64,000 bases of DNA, taken from NCBI GenBank assembly GCA_035578155.1, contig JAPWDM010000015.1, forward strand, positions 13,068,574-13,132,573. Reading direction: 5' to 3'. The stretch comes from Brachynemurus nebulosus (lineage: Eukaryota > Arthropoda > Insecta > Neuroptera > Myrmeleontidae). The translations under genes and the position numbers were made by a program. Under the pieces are notes generated by a model, which worked only from the letters and a program-made list of their open reading frames with translations, did not search any database and was not told the origin of the DNA. Every line of letters begins with the position of its first letter. The first letter of the stretch is position 1. Positions 58,144 to 64,000 of the stretch are shown here, one piece after another.

Positions 58144-58222
58144 GAAGAGCCTTAGCTGCTTTTGTAGCAATTTCTCTGGTCACTTCAACTTAAGCGACAT
58201 CACATACACCCATTTCATTTAA
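58144..58222 (+). pseudogene. Second half of the small gene split by the Gypsy element
   Basis: Continues the 46690-46838 frame after the ACAT target duplicate: KSLSCFCSNFSGHFNLSDI and a stop at 58220-58222. See the first half for its description. Confidence 0.5.
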
Positions 58223-58680
58223 AGAAGTCTTAAACGTTCACTATTAGAGCCTATAAAATCTAAAAAAAATATCTTCTGGCCCTTATCATTACAAATACAA
58301 AAATAGTGCCAATTAGTAAAATAATGAATACTAAATTAAAAAGATTACTTTTTCTTTAGGGACACAAAAAATGCAAATACCGTATATTCACCCATAAACA
58401 AAATTTCATCGATTTTTAAATTTTTGAGTTCCAACTTTGAAGGGATGTTTCACCCTTTAAAAACTTTTTTTAGCAGCAACTGATATTTTTTATGTTATTA
58501 GGTAGTCACCCTCTACATATTGACAGTTTCAGATTTTTTTGAATTTTCGACTTCTTGCCGTTTCCTTGTTAGTAGTATTCATGGTTTTAATTTGGCAACA
58601 CTGACGTTATTTCAACGGTCAAATTAATTCCGTTATTTCAAATGGTTTTCTGTTTTACTGCGTGTTAGTGGATCTTGTCG
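58223..58680. other. Noncoding region
   Basis: Contains a TTGAAGGGATGTTTCACCC block (58436-58454) related to the 45.5-kb tandem units. No gene. Confidence 0.35.
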
Positions 58681-58699
58681 TATTTTCGCTGTTATAAAA

Positions 58700-59407
58700 A
58701 TGTCTAAAGGGTAAGTACTGTTATTATTGTTATTACAAATTATTATTTGAGAATCAAGCTTGTAATGAAAGAGATTTTTTTGCAAGAAAAACTTTATTAT
58801 GTACTTAAAATAATCGTTGAATTTATTGTCACCTGTAGGTGACACGGGGCAATATTGTAACAAAAAATGCTGTTTGATGCTGTTTGAGGTGAGTGCATAA
58901 TATCCTTTTTATCTTGTTGTAGACTGACGTTAAATGAGATAATAGATGTTTTGAAAGCTGGAGACAATCCTGGCGATATCATCTTATTCCCTCCTGAAGA
59001 TAGTGAAATTATTAATGAAGAAAGTGGCGATGAAAATGAGGTCAATTTTGTTCACCTTCCTAGTCGAATGTTGCGTTCAAACATGGAAGTGCAAGCCAGA
59101 CGTACCGATGGAAATGATAAAAAAGATGATAGAGAAGAGGGAGAAGAAGAAATTCGAGAACCTGCTCGAAAAAAAAAAAATAATAAAAGAGTCTACGATA
59201 CAGAAGTGGTCAAACACTACTGCTCTTTTTTCTTCTTGTGGAAAAGGTGATTGTGGCGAAAGTATTGTAGAGGCGTTTGAAGAAGAAGAACTGCAAGTCA
59301 CTGAGTGCTTTGAGTTATTGTACAGTGAAGATATCGTAAAATTTATAGCAGACATAAGTAATCTCTACGCTTTATATGCAATAAATAACGCCCAGAGTCA
59401 CCTCTAG
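58700..59407 (+). pseudogene. N-terminal part of a piggyBac transposase (PGBD3-like), probably spliced
   Basis: A possible first exon, ATGTCTAAAGG (58700-58710), is followed by GTAAGT. The acceptor TTGTTGTAG ends at 58922, and the frame then continues LTLNEIIDVLKAGDNPGDI. Next is the acidic FPPEDSEIINEESGDENE region and LPSRMLRSNMEVQ, a typical piggyBac-derived N-terminus. After a frameshift near 59180, VTECFELLYSEDIVKFIADI and SNLYA match the start of the catalytic domain. The frame ends at TAG inside the palindrome at 59405-59407. No catalytic Asp remains. Confidence 0.7.
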
Positions 59408-59544
59408 ATGACACCTCATTTTAAAAAAAATGAAAGGGTATATTTAAAAAAAAAATTTCCATATACTGAATACCTAAATATAAAAACAAGCACAAAATTC
59501 GGATCTTCTCTTAATAGATCTTGGCTTGGGAATTGGCGAGTTAA
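58700..59544 (+). mobile_element. piggyBac-like element, copy 3 (truncated)
   Basis: The right terminus GGGAATTGGCGAG followed by TTAA (59541-59544) matches the ends of the MITE at 8953-9182. Palindromes of the same family occur at 58829-58844 (GTCACCTGTAGGTGAC) and 59398-59412 (GTCACCTCTAGATGA). The left terminus was not found. Only the N-terminal part of the transposase is present, so most of the coding region is deleted. Confidence 0.65.
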
Positions 59545-59926
59545 ATAAATAAATGCTAATAAAATAAAATAAGCAGACTAGTAAAAGAAATGTATAAAGT
59601 TTTTCCAAGACGTATTTAATTTAGTAAAAGAAAATAGGCAAGCTAATAAAATAAAAATATCTTACCTTTTGAAAGTTTGTTCCTGTAAGGCGCCATAAAA
59701 CACCATTTAATTTGCAGTAAGCGTCTTTGCACATGAAGCGGCAATGGTTTAATTAGATATCAAATAAAGCCAAGCATAAATTAATAAAATTAAAATGCAT
59801 GCAACTGAAAGCGTTTAAAGCACTACTATTGAAACTAAGCTTCCTTGTATATCATAAAGTAAATCAAAAAAAGGTCAATTTCGACACTAATTTTAAAAAC
59901 AAAAAAAGTCCTTAGAAACAAATAAA
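59545..59926. other. Noncoding region
   Basis: AT-rich, no gene recognised. Confidence 0.3.
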
Positions 59927-61208
59927 TTAACACACAAACATATTATAACTAAAATTGTCATTAAGATATTCAGATTGGTTGTCATCAGAATCGTCTGAAG
60001 ATATTTTTTCTTCGCTTTCATTGCCAAGATGAATAACAATGGGATCCCCTATTAAATTTTCAGTTTCATTTTCGAATGCCGCTTCGCTCAATAAATATTC
60101 ATCTTCGGCCTTGGTAGCGTGAGCACGGCGCTTGACCCATTCTTCTGTGGAAAAGCTTTTAAACCATTCCCAACATAACTTTTCGACATCGTTTAGATTA
60201 AATGTGGTGTTTTTATCAGCAACATCGTGCTTTAACGACAATCAAACATTTTTGATCGGATTAAGATTCGGATGATAAGGTGGAAGTCTTAATACTGTGT
60301 GCCCTTGCTTCTCCAACATTTCATCAATAACATAGGTCTTAAACCTAGGTTTGTTAAGTTTTATTAAATTATATAATTCGGTTTTCGACATTATATTTGA
60401 AAAGGAAATGCCTTTTTTGGAACCACTGAATCATTTTATCTTTTCTGCTTGTAGAATTAGGGCACTTGTCCACTTGTTGGCAATGATAGGGTGCGTTATC
60501 AATAACCAAGACTGACTTTGGGGGTAAATTTGGAAGAACTTTCTCCTCAATCCACTTCGTATAATAGCAAAAGTTCATTTATTTGTGGTAATCGCCAGTA
60601 CTACTATTGGATTTGTAAATAATGGTGGAATTTGGGATAAAACCCATTTCTCCTCCAGCACTGATAATAATTAAACGTTTTGCCTTAGATATTGGGCGCT
60701 TTAGCCCGTTATTTGAATTATCCGTCCATGATTTTTTATGAACATGTGAACTATGGATGTATGTTTCATCCATATACACAATAGGCCGCCCTTGCTGCCG
60801 TAGCGTTTTTATATTTCGCAAAAATCGGACCCTATGATTTTGAATATCGGGTTTTTCAATAAGGATATGCCTATTATTGCTTTTCTTCGCCGAAATCCAT
60901 TTTTTTCGGCTACAGATGACGGGCTTCCGCTATAGCCAGTCCAAAAATATCAAGTGTACTCGTTTAATCGTTGACATTACCTTTTCTGTTTTATAAAAAT
61001 CATACACAATTCGACGTAATGTTTCTTTGTCGAAATCGTCAATGTCTGTTTTTGGTTTTTTGGTACTTGTACCAGTTTTTGGGAAGGAAAATTGTTTTTG
61101 AGTGTATTCGCAGTCTGACATTTCTTTTGCAACACGTTGTACGGAACGTAAACTTATACCGGTACATTCAGAAACGCGCTTTTGTACCTGGTCTAAGAGA
61201 ACTAACAA
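59927..61208 (-). pseudogene. Tc1/mariner-related (IS630-type) DDE transposase, inactivated
   Basis: N-terminal helix-turn-helix 60930-61208 (ECTGISLRSVQRVAKEM). Core 60579-60821: GRPIVYMDETYIHSSHVHKK (first Asp) and PISKAKRLIIISAGGEMGFI. Core 60369-60578: SVLVIDNAPYHCQQVDKCPN (second Asp). Next, around 60240-60290, LPPYHPNLNPIKNV and a TGA: the family normally has an acidic residue where Lys stands, and Trp at the stop position, so both an active-site change and a nonsense mutation are present. The C-terminus 59927-60241 is acidic (ESEEKISSDDSDDNQSEY). Phase changes and stops separate the pieces. Terminal inverted repeats were not found. Confidence 0.85.
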
Positions 61209-62230
61209 ACTATTGCATTATTTTTCTTTAGAAAAAAATTTAATTACAATTGCAATTACTTTTTTGTCTGAACCGATAATGGGCAGTTTTTCAATTTTGA
61301 TTTCGAAGACATCTATAATAAAATATAATGCATAATGACCATGTACTACACAACAAAAAGGTAGTCACCAGATAATCGTGAATATTTATAAATATTTGTT
61401 AGGATTACACAAACATTTTGTAACAATTTTATTTTAACATTTATAATATTGATTACCATTTCCAAGAATCTTATTTATCGGTTGAATTATTACCTAGATT
61501 TAAAATTATTTATTGACAATAAAACTACCTGAGCAACAAAACTATTGAATTGTATTGTTAATGTTAGAAAATTTTCAAATTATTAAACAATATAATTTTA
61601 AATGCTGACCTAAAGGGAAATACTTATTAAATTTTTTATTGAAGTAGAAGCAATTAATCTCCTAAACTATTTAATGTAGTATTTATTTTAAATATTTAAT
61701 TTAGTTATTACATTGTAATGTTATTATCTTTTGTTAAGGTTTCTTGCAGAAGAAAATTTAAATTCCAGTAGATGTGTGTATTTTATTGATAACATGTGTC
61801 AATTAGGCAATTTGTTTTGCCTGATTTGCAAAATGACTTTTTTTTTTTGAAAAAAATGACTTTTTTTTCGAAGTCCGCCATTTTGTTATTTTTCGATAAA
61901 ATTTCATAATTCTAGTTCCGGCCAGAATGACATATCTATAGATTAAGACTAATTAAGAATTTTTGATTTCAGATATCCTCAAGAGTCAAACTCACCCGGG
62001 CCATCCACGTGCTTTTTTTTGAGGCGCCAACTTCAAGTGATAATATAAAACAAAATTGAATTTATTCGAAAAATTTTTTTTGTTACCTTAAGATGTAAAT
62101 AAAAACATTAAAAATTCAAAACTTTTCATTTGTTGTTTCTCCAAAAAAAAAAAAAAAAATTGCCGCTAAAAATGGGCATAAAAAACAGCGCGAGTTACCA
62201 GACTACTACCATAAAACAGAGCTGGTGAGT
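61209..62230. other. Noncoding region
   Basis: AT-rich, with several poly-A/T tracts (61845-61868, 62142-62158). No gene or element recognised. Confidence 0.35.
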
Positions 62231-62234
62231 AAAC

Positions 62235-62537
62235 ATACCAATTTGTGGATTTACACTAGGGGCACGCGGTGCTAGTGCCCTGGGCGGCAAAATTAGGAAT
62301 TTGCCGTTTTTTTTTGATCGCCCCTTATGTTTGTAGAAATAAGGCAAATTTTTAAGAAGACGGCAAAATTTGGAATTTTTTAGTTTTTTTTTTCTCATCT
62401 ATTTGCTCATCCCACAATATCTATTAAACGAAACTCATTTATTTTCTGTAGGAAAAAGTTTTTTTCTTTTTACGGGAAGGCAGAGGCGGCATTTTTCACG
62501 GTGCCCAAGGCGGCACTTGGGGTAAATCCGGCCCTGA
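62235..62537. mobile_element. hAT-type MITE
   Basis: The right end GGTAAATCCGGCCCTG (62520-62535) is the complement of CAGGGCCGGATTTACC, a frequent hAT terminus. The left end GGATTTACACTAGGGGCACG (about 62245) is its shortened mirror. Inside are GC-rich GGCGGCAAAATT and GGCGGCACTTGG segments. No coding capacity is present. Confidence 0.6.
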
Positions 62538-64000
62538 ACATTCCCAACAATTTTGTATAATTTTAAAAATTTATATTTTACACAAATAGAAATTTCATAT
62601 GTATAAAGGGTGGGCAAATTTGAGGTTAGGAAGTAAATTGGCTTACAAACACACTCTTTTTTTGACAAATTCAGTTTTATTGATATCAATGTAAAGTACA
62701 AATATAGGAATTAATAATGGAATATGATGTCGGGCAAATGTCCATCTCTAGCACGTCGGTAGACGTCCGCTCTTTTCACAAAATTTTGAAGCACATTTTG
62801 CAACAAAGCTTCGCTTTGTCACGGATGTGACAATTTTGTTTCCGCGTAGTGTACATAAGTATAATATATTATTGACAATTCTGATCTTGTGTGGTATCGA
62901 TTCGTATTGATTAAAAGATTCCGATATTGTTCTATCATATATATGCAGTGCGCAAACTCCAAGATCATACTATATTTTCGTCTCTGGTTCTTTAAAAAAA
63001 AAAAAGTAGTTCAGTTGTTTTAGTTTTACATTCGATTCTTTCGGCGAAAGGTAATTTACTTAAACGTTTAAATAGTTAGTTTAGTATATCTTTGAACAAA
63101 AATTGAATTACATATTTCGATTCTTAATATACTTATTAGAAAATAAAATTATAAAGTAGGCTCTGCTTTCGCATGCGTAATAATTTGAACCGGGCGTATT
63201 AACACAGTCGTGTTAGATATAGGAGCAATGTTTAGAAACAATCTCATGTACACACTGACTTGAGTTTTGTTCAAGTAACATGAAGCGCGTTTTCGTCATC
63301 CGCTCGGTACAATATCATTATTATTGTATTTGAACATGGATGATGCAATATCATATTTTATTTTCCTTTAAAAAAAAAAAGGGAAAAATAAAACATATTT
63401 TTTTTTAATTCTAACCAAATAATGTAACGATATGTACTCTACAAAATTCTGTGTAATTTTTGTAATAAATAATCCTACAATATGGCGTATTCGTGTTTGG
63501 AATTCCGAATTATAACATGAAGCAGATTTGGGTAATAACTTAAAAATTTCTTTTATTATTTTAATATAAATATTTTATAGGATTGGTTCAGTAATACCAA
63601 TTCTATTCTTTATTCATTGAAGCACTACTGTGTTTCAAATTTATTCAATATCGTCTTTTCTCAGTTAAATGTAATTAATCATTTCTGTTGAAAATCCTTA
63701 CGATATTTAGATTTAGTATTGTAATATTAAATAAAATTCTATTTTTTTCATTGTAACAAAATTTATTTATTAGTAATATAAAATTTCTCTTTAAGAAAAA
63801 TTGTTATGTAACTTATTCACCATTTTGAATATTTTGAATAGTATAGCACGTTTTTAAATTTTGAAATATTATGTAAAATTCTTACCATTTGCATCTTTAA
63901 ATACAAATTTATACTCATTCAATTCAGCCATTTTAAAATATTGTTAAAAAAAAAAACATGTGCTTGACTTGTTAACTTTAAGTAACTTATTTAAGCAAAA
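62538..64000. other. Noncoding right edge
   Basis: AT-rich; minor homopolymer runs (63370-63380). No supported gene, tRNA or repeat family. Confidence 0.35.

Noticed and set aside
58797..59355. Ser/Phe-rich minus-strand frames
   Set aside because: Antisense of the acidic piggyBac N-terminus.

Overview
This is a strongly AT-rich stretch of animal, almost certainly insect, genomic DNA, built from layer upon layer of mobile elements. The evidence is the set of repeat families (Maverick/Polinton, piggyBac, P element, hAT, pogo, Tc1/mariner-related, Penelope, Ty3/Gypsy, a LINE and tRNA-derived SINE-like repeats), the eukaryotic splice and TATA signals, and the absence of operons. I found no intact ordinary host gene, rRNA, functional tRNA or CRISPR array. 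The species cannot be named from the sequence alone.

Layout. Positions 237-8371 hold an endogenous Maverick/Polinton (adintovirus-like) element. It keeps an integrase, a packaging ATPase, a phospholipase A2 protein, an adenovirus-type protease, minor and major capsid proteins and several small unknown genes. Some reading frames are intact and others are broken; no DNA polymerase B is seen. From 8868 to 9315 a tRNA-headed repeat is split by a piggyBac-type MITE; a second copy of the repeat at 38935-39345 preserves the empty site. Next come a pogo-like transposase (9413-10904), a large nuclease/CXC transposase gene resembling Academ (12106-16306) and a piggyBac copy (about 17010-19206). These lie between two oppositely oriented copies of a repeat of about 630 bp (11140-11905 and 19570-20460).

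From 20.5 to 29 kb there are a foldback element, hAT and Harbinger remnants, a tRNA-like SINE and another decayed DDE transposase. Positions 29141-34433 form a nest: long TA microsatellites, a 588-bp TA-target MITE, and a foldback element into whose right terminal repeat an ORF1-only LINE has inserted. A second MITE copy (36951-37546), a P-element remnant (37745-38560), a second Polinton fragment (about 39930-40354), two Penelope ends in inverted arrangement (40994-42117) and a second piggyBac (42.7-44.8 kb) follow.

Positions 46839-58139 are a full-length, apparently young Ty3/Gypsy retrotransposon on the minus strand, with 640-bp LTRs, an ACAT target duplication and intact gag and pol. It interrupts a small reading frame whose two halves rejoin in frame across the insertion. 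The right edge carries a third piggyBac family (spliced, truncated), a Tc1/mariner-related pseudogene and a hAT-type MITE.

Together the window reads as a stratified transposon graveyard with one young retrotransposon on top. The most informative signals are the nested insertions with recoverable empty sites, the family-specific palindromes near the ends of all three piggyBac families, and the uneven decay of the viral-type Polinton.
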